A model generated the notes under the pieces. The model did no database searches, was not told the origin of the DNA, and was given only the letters and a program-made list of their open reading frames with translations. Made by a program: the position numbers and the translations under genes. A stretch of DNA of 64,000 nucleotides, taken from contig OZ025281.1 in NCBI GenBank assembly GCA_964019165.1, forward strand, positions 943,001-1,007,000. The letters run 5' to 3'. Source of the DNA: Mastigias papua (lineage: Eukaryota > Cnidaria > Scyphozoa > Rhizostomeae > Mastigiidae). Shown here piece after piece: positions 1 to 12,392 of this stretch. Position 1 is the first letter of the stretch; each line of letters begins with the position of its first letter.

Positions 1-244
1 TGAGAGGGAGGCCACTGGGCTCTTGCCTCTCTTCAAATAAGTATCAAATCTCGAGGACGTCTGCCCAACCTATCAATGGCAGTATTACAGTACTGAATAC
101 CGAACAGTACTCCTAGCAAATAAAATGCTTTGAGGTATTTTGGTAGACACCCAGCGTTTGCAAAAGGAATGATAGCCCTAGCATCTAAAGCCTGATAAAT
201 TCTAATTTGCAAATGCCCAACAACAGGTCACTTTTTTCTCCTAG
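1..244. other. Left edge, no coding exon recognised
   Basis: I see no open frame with a hydrophobic leader here. The last 12 bases are a pyrimidine run ending in CTAG, which I read as the 3' splice site of the exon starting at 245. An upstream exon, possibly carrying a signal peptide, may lie left of the window. Confidence 0.4.
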
Positions 245-979
245 CTTCCATGGCCCAGTCATTTGTTGATGCGATGAGCAGAGATGAGAATATGAGAATT
301 GCTGACGATGGTGAGCAGGAAATTGAGGCGGATTTCGATGCAGTTGCGAATAAAGCTTACGAACTGATTGCTGCCTCCGACAGCGTAAGTGCAAAACGAG
401 GCATATTCCAAGACTGTAAGTATATCAGTGCTGCATAGTTATAATAATTAAGTGATAATTATAATAATTATGTGGGTATATAATTTATGAATCCATAATA
501 GATGCCAATTTAAATATGAAGAATTGATCGATTGGTCTATGAGCATGCTAGGCATTCATTCACTGAATAACTGGAGGAATCATAAAGAAGTATGAAGGGG
601 GATGTTTCACTTTTTACTAAGATTTATGAGACTGAATAACGAATAGAAAAGCATAAAGAGAGATCGAATGACCGAATCAATGAATCAATGAATCAATAAG
701 TGATATATTTACCATAACGAATGAATTAAAAAGCTTTGATCACACTGATCTGTATGATGTAAATGCTCCTTCACAGGGTGGAACAGAATCAAAGCAAAGA
801 TGCTTGCGCTGAAAGACATCATCATCGCAGAAGTGAAGAAGGCAGTGGCCACCGTTTGGCCACAGATCAAGGAGAAGCTCTCGGAAATCGTTCAGATAAT
901 CTTGAACACTGCAAAGGAAGCGATCGTTAACATTGCTGGTCAGATGATTCTCGTCACTGTGCCTCCCTCTCTTCGCTGA
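245..979 (+). CDS. Putative secreted cationic amphipathic peptide precursor (two exons, possibly 5' partial)
   Basis: Not a family I recognise. Exon 245-415 follows a strong acceptor (pyrimidine run then CTAG) and ends at donor GTAAGTAT. Exon 777-979 follows TCCTTCACAG and ends at TGA 977-979. The phases agree (1 nt + 2 nt). Counting from the ATG at 250 the product is 122 aa. Residues 1-48 are strongly acidic (12 Asp/Glu against a few Lys/Arg). Lys-Arg at 49-50 is a typical proprotein cleavage site. The ~72 residues after it have about 10 Lys/Arg against 6 Asp/Glu, with hydrophobic and charged residues alternating every 3-4 positions, as in an amphipathic helix. This acidic-pro, dibasic, cationic-helix layout is known from antimicrobial and membrane-active peptide precursors. 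Function and secretion are inference: no signal peptide is visible. The weaker alternative is that exon 1 ends at the GTAAGT at 385, which puts exon 2 out of frame. Confidence 0.5.
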
Positions 980-2796
980 TATCCATGAACTCATCTTACT
1001 CACTAGAGATGGAAATGACACATACATTATAATCAATGAAATTCTGTGAATAATTCTACGCCTCTTATTTCGATAATCAACTCTCTCAAGCATTGATCAA
1101 CGAACAATACAGCGATAAAATGGAAGTTCGCGCTTCAATTGAACAATTTTCTTAAAAATCCAGTTGTCTTTGCTACGAAGTCTTCTCGGCCCAATACTGA
1201 AACTCGGCTTCTTTAACACTAGAGTTACTTAAATATAGACAAACAGACACTACACAAACACAACATTTGACAACATAGACCAAGAAAAGAAGCTGTGGAA
1301 ACTAGATAAAATGGAGGATGGGTTTGCGTGAAAAAATCGGAATTTTCAGTGCATAAGAAATTAGCGACTTTCCAGGGTGTCAAAAACCCAGCATTGATAT
1401 CTGAAATATTTAAGCAGTCAACCACTTTCTTATCATACAAACATACATACATGCATAGTTTATTTGTTTAATCAGGTTTAAAGGTTGGGCGGCAACCAAT
1501 GGAGAAATGTGCAATACAACTATGCATTGACAATTGCTTTCTTCGAAAGACCCATCAGAGATTTCTTCAGAGATTTCTTCACCCCCCCCCCCGAACCCCC
1601 TCCCCCAATTGTCACCTATTCGCGAGCACTCTTCTTTTACTCTGTTCGTAACACTTAATCGTACGCCAGAAAGAGCATCTGAAAATATTTAACATAACGT
1701 CAAGCAGCAGGAGGTAATTCCAGGAATTTTGGAGAAACAAAGGGTGTGGTCACCAATAAATTCTCACAGGGCGTAGCCAAATCTTTTCATAACATAGGAC
1801 TTGGAAATTTTCTCTAAAATAAGCGCTGGTTTATGGCTAAGGGACAGTCACGCTTGGGTTGTAATGGAAGCGTTTTCCGTTCATTTTCCTCGCCGCATGA
1901 CGAATCAAATTTTCATGACCAGGCTACACATCAATCTAAATGGGGTATTAAGTATATCATAAAACAATAATAAACCACATCCAAGTCGATTGTCTGCGGT
2001 TAATCGTGAGGAAACGTAGGAACCATTATCTTCGACTGGCCTCCATTCATACATTGTTAAGAACAAAATAATTCAAATACCATTAACAATGTATTGGGAA
2101 ATACAGGAGACGTATCGTTTCCGCTAAGGATTCAAATGCTAAGTTGGATCAAAATGAACATACATTAATTGCAACATTTCTCATGATAAGAGAAGACAAG
2201 ATTCTACTTTGGTGAGGTTATCGATCTTCAATTCAGAAAAATTACTGTATTCCAGCTTGGTAAGTGTGTTTTCAAAACTGTATACATAAATACATCGTAT
2301 TATACACAATTATGGACCACAATCTCTCATGTATACGTCCTGAGGCAAGGTAGGCAGTTTCTGGCAAGCAAATTCTTGACTGTTAGATGTCAGTGTAGCC
2401 CTGCTAGTTAATAATTGTAGTTGTATAAACCACAGTATCACCGTTACTTCATGGTATGATCACGATGTAACAATACCGCAATACGACGTTATGTTGTTCT
2501 TAATAACGTGGGAGTTTTGGGTTCTGGCTTAAGATTTTTTTCCTGAGTCTATTCGAGTTTCAATTTTACGTGAAGAAAGACAAAATTGGCCCAACTCAAT
2601 TTATGATGGAAAAGTACATATTAGCCGCCAAATCATCTCTCATAATCAGCACTATCATTGCGATCAACATCACCACAATCATCATTATCACCATTATTGT
2701 CACCACATTGGTCTCAATCACCAAAATGAACAGTAAGCCATTGAAACTATCCCGGGCAAATTTGATTTATTCATTGCCAGCCAAAACGATTAGTCA

Positions 2797-2805
2797 GTCA
2801 GTCAG

Positions 2806-2852
<47 letters not shown>

Positions 2853-2990
2853 AGCAATCAATCAATCAAGTAATCAATCAACCAACCAACCAATCAATCA
2901 ATCAATCAAGCAAGCAAGCAAGCAATCAAGTAATCAACCAATCAACCAATCAATCAATCAATCAATCAGTGAATCGGTTCGGTAATCAGT
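2797..2990. repeat. (CAAT)n microsatellite, interrupted
   Basis: About 190 bp of CAAT tetranucleotides, with CAAC, CAAG and CAGT variants. It creates an apparent Ser-Ile-Asn-Gln repeat protein in one frame. I treat that as an artefact of the repeat. Confidence 0.9.
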
Positions 2991-3422
2991 TGGGCTGGTA
3001 GTTTTGTGGAACATGTAGGAACCCCTGATAAATGATAAAGCCTACATAATGATTAGACAATCAGTTACAATCAAGTCATCCATCCTCTCACTGCCTCCTT
3101 CTTTCATTTGTATCAATAATTCATCTGTTTATTTATCTTTCTATTCTCGGCATGTTTCTATTTTCTCAAAGGCCAAAATAACTTAGTTACAATTAAATCT
3201 ATTGTTTGTATTGATAAACATCACTCGCTGACCTCAATTGACGCACAACTCTTCGCCAATATCAGCCTGGAAACTGATCCAGCAGCTAAAAACAATATGC
3301 TTGACGTTGCTATATTCTTGAGTCAAAATTCTGTTATATTTTAGGAAGAAATAACCGTCTCTGCGCTATTTATTTAAAGATTCATTAAGCGGACTCGAGG
3401 CGTATGGAAATAAACTTTATCA

Positions 3423-3512
3423 TCATCCCCACCACCACCACCACCACCACCACAACCACCACCACCACCACAACCACCACCACCATCACCACCACTATCG
3501 TCGTCATCATCA
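3423..3512. repeat. (CAC)n/(CAT)n triplet microsatellite
   Basis: Runs of CAC with CAA interruptions, then CGT/CAT triplets. The reverse strand reads as Gly/Asp homopolymer, which is a repeat artefact. Confidence 0.9.
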
Positions 3513-4972
3513 TCATCTGTAACAAAGTTAATTCCACAGTTGGTGGCAGGCCTCCGTGAAAATTGGAATTTCAACGTACATGGACTTAGGGAGCAGTCAT
3601 TAATTAAGTATCAGGGGGAAGAGGGGTGGAGGAAAATGAAAAATAACTTCAAAAAAATGTGTTCCCGAATGATAAATGCAAACATTATTTGGAGCCCAAG
3701 TCTGAGGACCCAGCTACGCAAATAGGATTGAATGCAAATTTTAGAACTATTACACACGTCAATAATAGTTGGAAATTCATCAGTTACCAGCCACCCTATC
3801 AGTTCCAGCTTTTTCTTTAAATTTTATTTCATACCCCAGCCAGTACCACTATGTATCAAAATTTCAGACCCCAGCTCGTTTCCCTCATTCCCAGGTCTCC
3901 CCGATACTAAATGACTGCACCCTTATTAACTTTCAAAGGTCTCAAAATACAGTACTGAGTTCGTAACGTTTTGAACACTGGACTGATACCTTCTTATAAA
4001 AAACAAAATGTGTATGCAATGTGCGAAACGATTTAAATGAAATGTTCTGACGAAATCAGTCCGCATTTTGCTAATGAAGACGGCTTCTGAAACGTTACCA
4101 CATGGGTCTAGATTCGGAATCTCGTGCATCACACCATGTTTTGATTCAGCAGTTTCTCTGCATCTATAGTTAGGTCATTCAGCGCACAGTATAAATGGTG
4201 TTGCAACTTCAGACTAAACTACCCACATGTGCATGTTTATTAGGTTTAGTGAGTTACGACCTACCAACGGGGTACTTATACATTTATAATCCACCAACAG
4301 GAAGGAGTTTCTCAGAAGGATGGTGGCAATTGGCTGGCCAAGCTAGCAAGAACACAAAATTAAAGCCGGCGAAAGTTCCAGGTAATGGCATGTACAAGAT
4401 TTTTCTGCTTTACTATTATTATCTTAGGGCATAGTTTTACATACTTCTAGCGTGTCGACCATATTTAACTCACTTTCAACAAAAACAACCGTATGACATC
4501 CAACAGCCATCGAAAGACCGTTTGTGTTGACTTTGGAATTGTGTTTATTCAGAGGACTTGTTGTTATGTCCAAAGTCGTGCATAGTACGATTGACAAGAT
4601 TCTAAAGACGATGTTGAATAACTGCAGTTTCTCTCAGTAGCCAATTCACTCTAACTTTTGTACTCGAAGGAAGGAATGACATAAGCTCCAAATCTTTGTT
4701 TCCTCTTTCTAACAGTTGTGTTCCTGATTGTTTCATTGAAGTAATCGTTATTTAAAGCACGACCATTGTCAGCTGAGGCCTTCTTTTTCTTTTTGTATAG
4801 ATACCGCCGCTTAGGGCCGGATCTCAGTTGAGGAAAGAACTTTCCGGTTCAAGAACATCATAGAAGTACTAAAATTCTAGGAACCATTTGTTCGTTGTTT
4901 TTGACTTCACTTCAGGTTGTAGTTGCATGCCCGATTCAGAGATCAGAAACTTAAACAGAGCAGAGGAGGAAA

Positions 4973-5779
4973 ATGTCTACCAGACATTCTGTATACGATA
5001 ATTTAGTTCAATTTGTTAAAGACGACGATTCAGCCGCTTTGAAATTTTTCTTGCGATGGGAACGCGATCGCCGTGGCTATCTGCACCATCGTTATAGCGA
5101 CGGATTGACGTTACTGCATCAAGCTTGTCTAATGGGGAAACGAAGGGTCGTTCACGCTTTGGTCGAGTGCGGTTGTGATATCGAAGGGTGCAGCTCTTTC
5201 GGTTGGACGGCGTTGCATGCCGCCGCACTTTCGGGATGTTACGACGTTGTCGCATATCTCGTTAACACATGTGCGTCAAACGTCGCTGCAGAGGACGATA
5301 TGGGGTGCAAACCAATTGATTTCACACTGGATCCCCAGATAACAGCACTTTTAGATGATAAGCTCGAAGAGCTGACTGCAAGAGCAGCACAAGAGAAAAG
5401 GACTTTTCTGAAAATAGCACAGTCAGTGCGCCAAGTTGATAGAAAAGAAGATCAAATAAGTTTCTATACTCAAAGAAAACTTTTTAGCCGGAGATATGAT
5501 CACCCAACTGCTAACTGTAAGACAAACCTTTTGATGTATACTCGATGTCGTGAAGGAGAACTGGGAACAACATCTCAACAGAGCGAACACTGGGCAAGTC
5601 GTAAGGAAAGTTATCAAGATTTGAAGATATCAAAGTTGAAGGACGATGATTCTGACAGAGACTCTGGGATTTACGAAGACTTTGTAGATGCTAGTGATCT
5701 GACTGCACGAGACAATGCATTGAGAATATCGTGTCAAAGAAAAGTTAATTCAATAAGGGGAAAAAGTTCAATTGTATAA
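4973..5779 (+). CDS. Intronless ankyrin-repeat protein (268 aa)
   Basis: A single uninterrupted frame from ATG 4973 (A at -3) to TAA 5777-5779. Residues 43-73 form one ankyrin repeat (consensus core LTLLHQACLMG) and 75-108 a second (core WTALHAAALSG). A degenerate third follows at 109-120 (GCKPIDFT, like the D-G-x-x-P-x-D end of protein phosphatase 1 regulatory ankyrin proteins). Residues 125-145 are charged and helical. The C-terminal ~120 residues are polar, with an acidic Asp-rich stretch near 222-238. The short repeat block most resembles PPP1R27/PPP1R12-type proteins, but I see no clear RVxF docking motif, so a phosphatase role is only a suggestion. The coding region lacks introns while its neighbours have many, so it may be a retrocopy or simply a single-coding-exon gene with noncoding 5' exons. 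AATAAA at 6113-6118 is a candidate poly(A) signal. Confidence 0.85.
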   Translation: MSTRHSVYDNLVQFVKDDDSAALKFFLRWERDRRGYLHHRYSDGLTLLHQACLMGKRRVVHALVECGCDIEGCSSFGWTALHAAALSGCYDVVAYLVNTCASNVAAEDDMGCKPIDFTLDPQITALLDDKLEELTARAAQEKRTFLKIAQSVRQVDRKEDQISFYTQRKLFSRRYDHPTANCKTNLLMYTRCREGELGTTSQQSEHWASRKESYQDLKISKLKDDDSDRDSGIYEDFVDASDLTARDNALRISCQRKVNSIRGKSSIV

Positions 5780-8700
5780 GTGAATGTTGTATAAGAGCCA
5801 AATGGCCTATAAAGACTTTTAACTAACTTAATATATATTTATTTATTGTTAGGATTTAAGTTTAATGTCACTCTTCTCGTGTGCTGAATAGGTGTATGAG
5901 AAAAGTGACGCTTAACAACATCTTACTCCCAACGAATCTTACTATAAGTGGAGACATGTGTGCAACGAGTGGAAGCACAGATTTACATCAAGAATTCTAT
6001 GGATTTACTGTATATATCTTATTTTGTAGCTTGATGATGATTACCCTGTTGCTCTTGGCAAACCTCCCATACTGCTAAAATGTTGCTTTGGGCTAGTGCC
6101 GTTCCATGTCCAAATAAAACCAATCAGGTTGCTTCTTTGGGATCATATGATGTTCTTTACTGCGAAATACAGTTTTTGATGGGGTTGGCTGTCGGTAAAA
6201 AGGCAATGCGTTGAATTCCTATTTGGTGCTGAATTTGAACTACCAATTAGGTCTTATGACATTCATAGGGTGGAAAATGAAAGAAATATTGTCAGCTAAA
6301 AACAGATAACCACTATTGTCAATCCGGCTAAACATAACAAGACATGATCTGATAATGCTACAAATCAGAGCTATTCGAATTCGGGTGAAGACATGCATCT
6401 GAGCAAACCTTTCATCTATTGGATTGAAACTCAAACACTACAGTTTCTAAGCCACACAACAATCTTTCTTAGCTGATGCCTAGAAAACAAGCTTACTACT
6501 CCATGATAAGTTCCCTTGAAGAATTTCTCCATGAGTCACCACTGGTTAATATTCAACATACTTCTTATAATAAAGCAAGTATATAATTTTTAGCAAATTT
6601 AATTCACTTTTATTAATGTGTCTCTTCTCTTCTCTTCTCTATGTTTCTAAACTTGAAAACACGCAATACATTCTACGAAGCTAAACAAAGTTGTGCTCAA
6701 GTCATTTCAGTCCCAAAGCAAAACGAAAGAGGAAACTTTGACACGACATCGTATCTCTATTCCAAGGTCATATAACGCACATCACAAGCTTCTCTATTTC
6801 TCAGTCGGCTTTGCTATATCTAAATGGGCCATGCTATGCTGTCCTATCGCCCTTGTTCAAACTCTTCCAATTCTGTGGCGTCTCATGCCCAGTCGAAGGC
6901 CTACGCGTCAAGCGATCGAGCAATCGTGAAAAAGTGAAGGAATTGTGACTTTGGTAGCATTACTGTTTTGAATAAAATTCCTCGAAGTGAACAAAAATTG
7001 GCAAAGCTGACAAATCTTTTGACACTTAACTTTCCATCGCTTTCCAAACAAAGCGCGAGCGGTGTTTCTTCTGCGTCATTCCATGACGTATAATAAACAT
7101 AATAACTCTCAGAGAGATCTTCTTGGAAAATACAGCTCTCATCGAAGAATTCCTAAAAGAGAACATGACAAATGAGGATGGTGAAACTGTAAGTAATTTA
7201 GGCCGAGCAGTGGCCCGTGAACCACTACAACTAGTACACATAAATTATGCGAATTTGGCTCCATTCCTCTCGATCTCAATTGAGAAGTTCCTTAGGGACA
7301 TTGTCGTTAGAAGTACAGTAAAAGCCAGCGTACAAAACCAGGGTTCTACGAACCTGGTAAGCTAACATTTTCATTTCAGGCTTCCTACACATAGGAACCT
7401 ATTACAGCTAATATTTTATGCTAGGTTCTTATCGGTGGGGTTGCTGCAAAAGTTTACTGGTAGAAGCTGCTGGATTAAGATAATGAGCTGTTTAAGGTAG
7501 TAGCCTACCTTGATAAGGCAAAAACAAAAAATTTCAATTAAAAGTAACATAATACAACTGCTTAATACAATATATTATATTTGAGCTATATAACAGGCCC
7601 GTAGGTTCCATATAAAGCGCGGCTCTTGATAAAAACGTGTAACAACAAATCTTAACCATTGCTTACTTTGGTTGTCAACGTTGAATGCTCCAAAGACAGG
7701 AATAGTCCTGTCATGATACTGCGAATAACAACCAGATTTGGTCCAACTGAGTATAAGTGGAAAACTCCTGAAAAAATCGGGGAAAAATCAGACAATTTCA
7801 CGAAATCATCGACGAAAAGATAGTTAAGTCCAGCGATTTCTACGGGTATGCCGGGAGCGATGCAGTGCGCAGGGGGGGGGGGAGGGGATAGACTTTCTCT
7901 GAAGGGTACTGTGGAGCACATTATCAACAATCACATAGTGTTTCGGTTTGGTAAGGTCATGGTAGAAAAATTCACAAGGCGACGTAAGTTGCAAACGCAC
8001 AACTGCTACAAACTGCAGTGTAAGAATGCATACTTTTGCGCTGAGCCCTAGTATTCTTAAAAGTTGCTGATTTTCAGCTGAAGAATATTCCTAAATCATT
8101 CTCAAAGTTGAGCAATTTTAAGTATTAATACTCGTATTAGCAAAATTAAGTAAAAAGTGCTTAACCAAGACTCCTTGAACAGTTTCTTAAAGTCGCATCA
8201 TAGCATAATGACTCCCAGATTCGACAAGCTCACATTTGTTTGTTTTCTACAAAAAACTCAAGCAAGCTAAATATCTAAACCTTAATGAAGCTTAAGCCTT
8301 GCATCATGCAAGATTTCATGTAAGAATGATTATAGAAAATAATATATCGGACTGAGTGGTCACCCCCTCTCTCCCTCCCTCTGCAATGAGTCACATCGCA
8401 TTCGTCACACAAATTGCTCCTAAGGGGTCATATCCTGCCGGGATGAGTTACCTTTCAAACCGTACAGATAATCCGCAACTGTGAAAAGGGTTTGATAGGC
8501 TGATATTTATCACCAATCCAGCACAATTGTCTACTAACCATATTTACACGATATGCCAGCCCTCTCCGTATCCCTTATCGTTTCCCCAACGTTTCAAACT
8601 ATCATAAGTCTTGTAGAGGATACTTGTTTAAAGCAACCACTAATATCACGTCCACCACCCAGATATAAGTGTAATGTTTAGAATATAATGGCGGTCAACG

Positions 8701-9090
8701 ATGGTGCGTTCAGCTCCTCTGCGCCGGTGACAGTCATAAATTTTGTGGATAACACTGTAACAACACAGGAAAACAAAGTACAGCAAGGTTTCTGTCAGAG
8801 AAGAGGATGGTTGCCCCCTCCGCACGATGTCCCGGTGTTGCAAGCATCCTTAAGAGCCAGGGATGGTGCACAAACTGTAATGAGAACTCTAGACTAAATA
8901 AGGAACGAGGGCATTATTTTGAAGGACTGAATAAAAGTAAACGTAATCAATAGTGTAGCTGCAATCGCAAAGAATCGAGAATGGATTCCATGCAACCTAC
9001 GCGTGAAATATTGTTTACGTATAGTCTTATAATGCACGGCAGCATGATCCATCCAACGCGACCTATTCGTGGGCTCAACCCTGTCAAATA
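5780..9090. other. Intergenic region, unassigned open frames
   Basis: I recognise no gene. A 60-residue frame starting at ATG 5896 ends in a hydrophobic segment but sits in the probable 3' UTR of the ankyrin gene. An exon-like acidic stretch lies at about 7100-7182, between CTCAG and GTAAGT. A 69-codon frame starts at ATG 8688. None has a recognisable domain. A G-run is at 7870-7886. Confidence 0.35.
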
Positions 9091-10072
9091 CAGTAGAACT
9101 CGCATAATTCGGATCTAATTGGACCGCCTAATTTGGTCCGGATTAAAGCAAATCCGGATTACGTTAAAATTTTTTTCAGTGGCCCCGTTAAATGTATGTT
9201 GTGGTTTGGAGGTCACTCCCAGCATATTTTGGATTCACGTACAATGTCATAATTCTCTCACACTTCAGTATCCACTCCCGCTGCTTTGCTTGATTTCAAA
9301 ATTTTCCCCGTTCCGTAGCTTTTTTTAAATCGGTGGATCCATCCCGAGGTCATTTCCGAACTTTCATAACCGAATTCCTTCAGAAATAGTTAGCCTTTCC
9401 TACAAGCATGTCTCCATCAATTTTCAAATCAGGATCGGTACAATACTGACGGAACCAAATAATAAGAGCGGCATCGATGTTGGAAAACGTACATTTTTTA
9501 CACACTTTATTGTACCCTTTCTTGCATCTGGCGGATTTCCACGACATTAAAAACTTTTTTCTTCGTTTCTACTTTCATCATATGACTTAAAGTCTGTGGT
9601 TTTATTGCAAACTTTAACGCTATGTCGCTTCTTTTTATTCCCGGATTCTCATCGCAAAATTTAATTACTCTATATTTCTCTTCGTACGTACGATCTGTGT
9701 GCTTTCGCTTTGAAGCCATGGTGACTATGAAAGTGTATTGTTTTAAAGTGTTGCCAACATGCTGGCCTCTGCTTGAGGCAGGAATTCATGTCACTTATTG
9801 GTTATAATGTATGCAGTTAGGATAGGATAATACAGTGAAGAACACACCTGTGCTTATTGACATATTTCTAAGATCGTTTATCCGGACTACGGTAAAAAAT
9901 AGCATAATTGCCCAAACATATAGTCCGGTTTATGCATTTATCCGGACTAGAAAATCCGGATAATGGGAATTACTTTAGTACATTTCAATACGAAATTAAT
10001 TGGACTTAGTAATTCTGTCCGGAATACACCAAAATCCGGATAAAGCCGATCCGAATTATGCGAGTTCTACTG
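9091..10072 (-). mobile_element. Non-autonomous Tigger/pogo-like (Tc1-mariner superfamily) DNA transposon
   Basis: The two ends are perfect inverted repeats of about 25 bp beginning CAGTAGAACTCGCATAAT, flanked by the TA dinucleotide at 9089-9090 and 10073-10074 (the TA target duplication of this superfamily). Further CCGGAT/ATCCGG motifs repeat near both ends. On the minus strand, 9507-9719 encodes about 70 aa starting MASKRKHTDRTYEEKYRVI. This is the CENP-B/Psq-type helix-turn-helix that opens Tigger transposases. The frame stops there, and no DDE catalytic domain is present in the 982-bp element. It is an internally deleted copy that can only have moved in trans. Confidence 0.85.
9507..9719 (-). 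pseudogene. Truncated Tigger transposase, DNA-binding domain only
   Basis: A 70-aa frame with the conserved MASKRKxT start and the lysine-rich first helix of CENP-B-type DNA-binding domains, then a second helix-turn-helix segment (IKRSDIALKFAIKPQTLS). Tigger transposases are about 500-600 aa, so the catalytic region is missing. It lies inside the element bounded by TIRs at 9091 and 10072. Confidence 0.75.
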
Positions 10073-10074
10073 TA

Positions 10075-12392
10075 TATAAGTTCGAGGCAAGACGAACAAT
10101 GCATGTATGAACGACGTTTAGCAAATAAATATATGTATATATACAAAACAAATGATATGCAAGAAACATGATGCACAAGCTGCAGTGCACCTGTCATCGT
10201 ATAGAAGTGGTTCCTTACCATAGTCAGTCGTCTTGTGTCTAACCCCTTGTAAGGAGCCATCGCATAGAACTTCAAGAAACAAACCATTTTCGCATTGAAT
10301 CCTGCGTATCCTTTGCGACTTAGAGTGTGATTTGGTTAATTCCATTGAGGAAATACTGATCACTGTTTGTTTGATTTACGATTTACACGGCCGATCAGCG
10401 TTGGCTGTACACGTTAGATGTCCACGTTTAGTCCAACCTCAAGTTGATGCAACGAATGACGCACCCAATTCTTATTCAGCCTGCAATATTGACAATCTCG
10501 CACCGATGTCCATCAATCATCCACGACGTGGGCTACATTAACGCCAGACTCGAGGACAAATCAAGCCATCTGACCTTTGTCACGTGAAGCACAAGATGGG
10601 AACGGTTGGAAAAGGGGGCCAAGGGAACACTGTTTCGAACATGGGCACCATGATACGTTGTACGCGCTTCGCAAAAAAAAAATAGCAGCGGTAATCAGAA
10701 CATATTGCATAAATATCCACAAAGATCTATGGAGATTGCATAAGTTTATAAGAGATTTGGTCTGGGACATAGCTAGATAAACAGCTACACTGCACATAAC
10801 TGGCAAATAGACGGAGGCTGATTTTGAAGTTGAACCGCTGGGAGAAAATGATTAAAAGTGAAGTCTGCTAAGGATGTTGAAAAAATGTCCTCAACATATT
10901 TTTCCTTGCATCCCTTCTTCCAGATTTCTGCTGCTTAGCAACTGGTTGGTAGATTGCACACAAGGAGATGCAGGAAAATGCACAAGCTTCAGTCATCGTG
11001 AAAAGATGCCGTGGGTGCGCGAATATTGACCCGTAATATCACATCGGTTCTGATCTCGACCCAATACACAACTTGCTTTGAATTGTGTAATGTGGCTGGA
11101 CATTCTACGGATTTTTGGATTACGTTTGCATGGAAGGTCACGCTGCCCTGAACGGGGTTGAGTATAGAGTATCCAAATAAAACACGACAGCCATTTCAAT
11201 AACATATTATAATTATAAAAGTATAAAAAATTGTAAGACAAAAGCTGGATTAATTTACAAGCTAGTTAAATCATACCTGTGGAATTGAGTTATCGAATTG
11301 AGCAACCCCAAACTAAGCGATCATTTGACTGTGTTTACATGGCTGTGATTACAAACCAATCGAAAAATTAAAGCCAAAAAACATGATGATGTGCTTATCA
11401 TTAACGTGTACAGAACCATGATATGATTGGTTGCACAAACAATAAGGATGAGATCGAGGCAGGGATTATACGCAAAGAGGCAAATGCGTTGGAGTAATAC
11501 CAAGACTGATCAAGTGACGTAAGGGAACGTTCAGAACCCACGGACATATTTTGCACGGGGGCAATGGCATACTTTGCTAGCCTTTAGGAGGGGCATCAAT
11601 GGCAAGTTTGCCTACCTTTGCAACATAGACTTGACGACAATCGATATTTTTACTAATAGAATCTTCCCACTTTTTCCATAATTGCCGACTAATCTACTTC
11701 ACAGGAGGAGATTTACCCTTTGCTCTCCTAAATCCCGCCACTGCTCAGGGAGGGGGATTCGTCACGTTCAAAGTTTTCCGAAAATCTAGACATAAGAACG
11801 AATACAGATTTCTATCAATAGGCCTAAGGAGAAAGTAGTAATATGTAGCTCCTAATATCATTCCACCCACCTCATAATTTAAATCCTAATATTAAATTTA
11901 TCTAATTTAAGCTATCTCATTTATATTCAAATTTCCATGCTAAGGAAAGTCAAAGCTATCCCTAAATAAAACTTTTTGAAATTAACATAAATTTACACTT
12001 TTGAGAAATATAGGGAGGATACAATTTGAATTATACAAAAATGCACATCACTATACCAGTGAAAAGTTAAGCTCCAAGTCTCGAATATTCGATACAAAAA
12101 TTAAAGACCAACGTAAGATACACACAGGGGCGGCACTATGGGGTGTGTGGGGGTGTGACAACACAAGGATCGCAAATTGGCAAATTACTCAGCAGATTTG
12201 AATTTTCAGTTGGCTAGTCGGCAGACGAAGAGTGTCATGCAGCAAGTTACCTACTCGGCAACTTGAGACCTGACACCTCCCAGTGAGAATTTTACAGCAC
12301 CGCCCCTGGGTACATTAGACATATTGTAACTTAGAGATGAGAATAAATGAGGCTATTTGAAAAAGCTTGACTAATCTATTATATCAAACAGC
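10075..12392. other. Intergenic region
   Basis: No gene recognised. It contains a short TA-rich run near 10130-10142 and unrelated short open frames without motifs. The 3' UTR of the minus-strand P450 presumably extends into its right end. Confidence 0.4.

Larger units (their letters stand above)
980..4972. other. Intergenic region with simple repeats
   Basis: No convincing coding exon. Open frames here are low complexity or lack splice and motif support. It holds a C-rich run near 1581-1606, the CAAT repeat array and the CAC triplet array listed separately. Polypyrimidine-AG stretches at about 4783-4800 and 4905-4916 could be acceptors of a noncoding 5' exon of the ankyrin gene. Confidence 0.5.

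Noticed and set aside
2570..3001. 143-aa frame with Ser-Ile-Asn-Gln repeats
   Set aside because: It derives from the CAAT microsatellite; the upstream part is low complexity and has no domain or splice support.
4195..4434. 79-aa frame upstream of the ankyrin gene with a possible donor (GGTAATG)
   Set aside because: No acceptor-bounded partner, no domain and no frame continuation into the ankyrin coding region.
5896..6078. Small frame with a hydrophobic C-terminal segment
   Set aside because: It sits between the ankyrin stop codon and its likely poly(A) signal; a single hydrophobic stretch in a UTR is weak evidence.
7101..7182. Exon-like acidic stretch between CTCAG and GTAAGT
   Set aside because: No partner exon with matching phase or recognisable domain was found on either side, so it is not called a gene.
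8688..8897. 69-codon frame starting at an ATG
   Set aside because: No domain, no splice partner and no homology I can recognise; length is within chance for AT-rich DNA.
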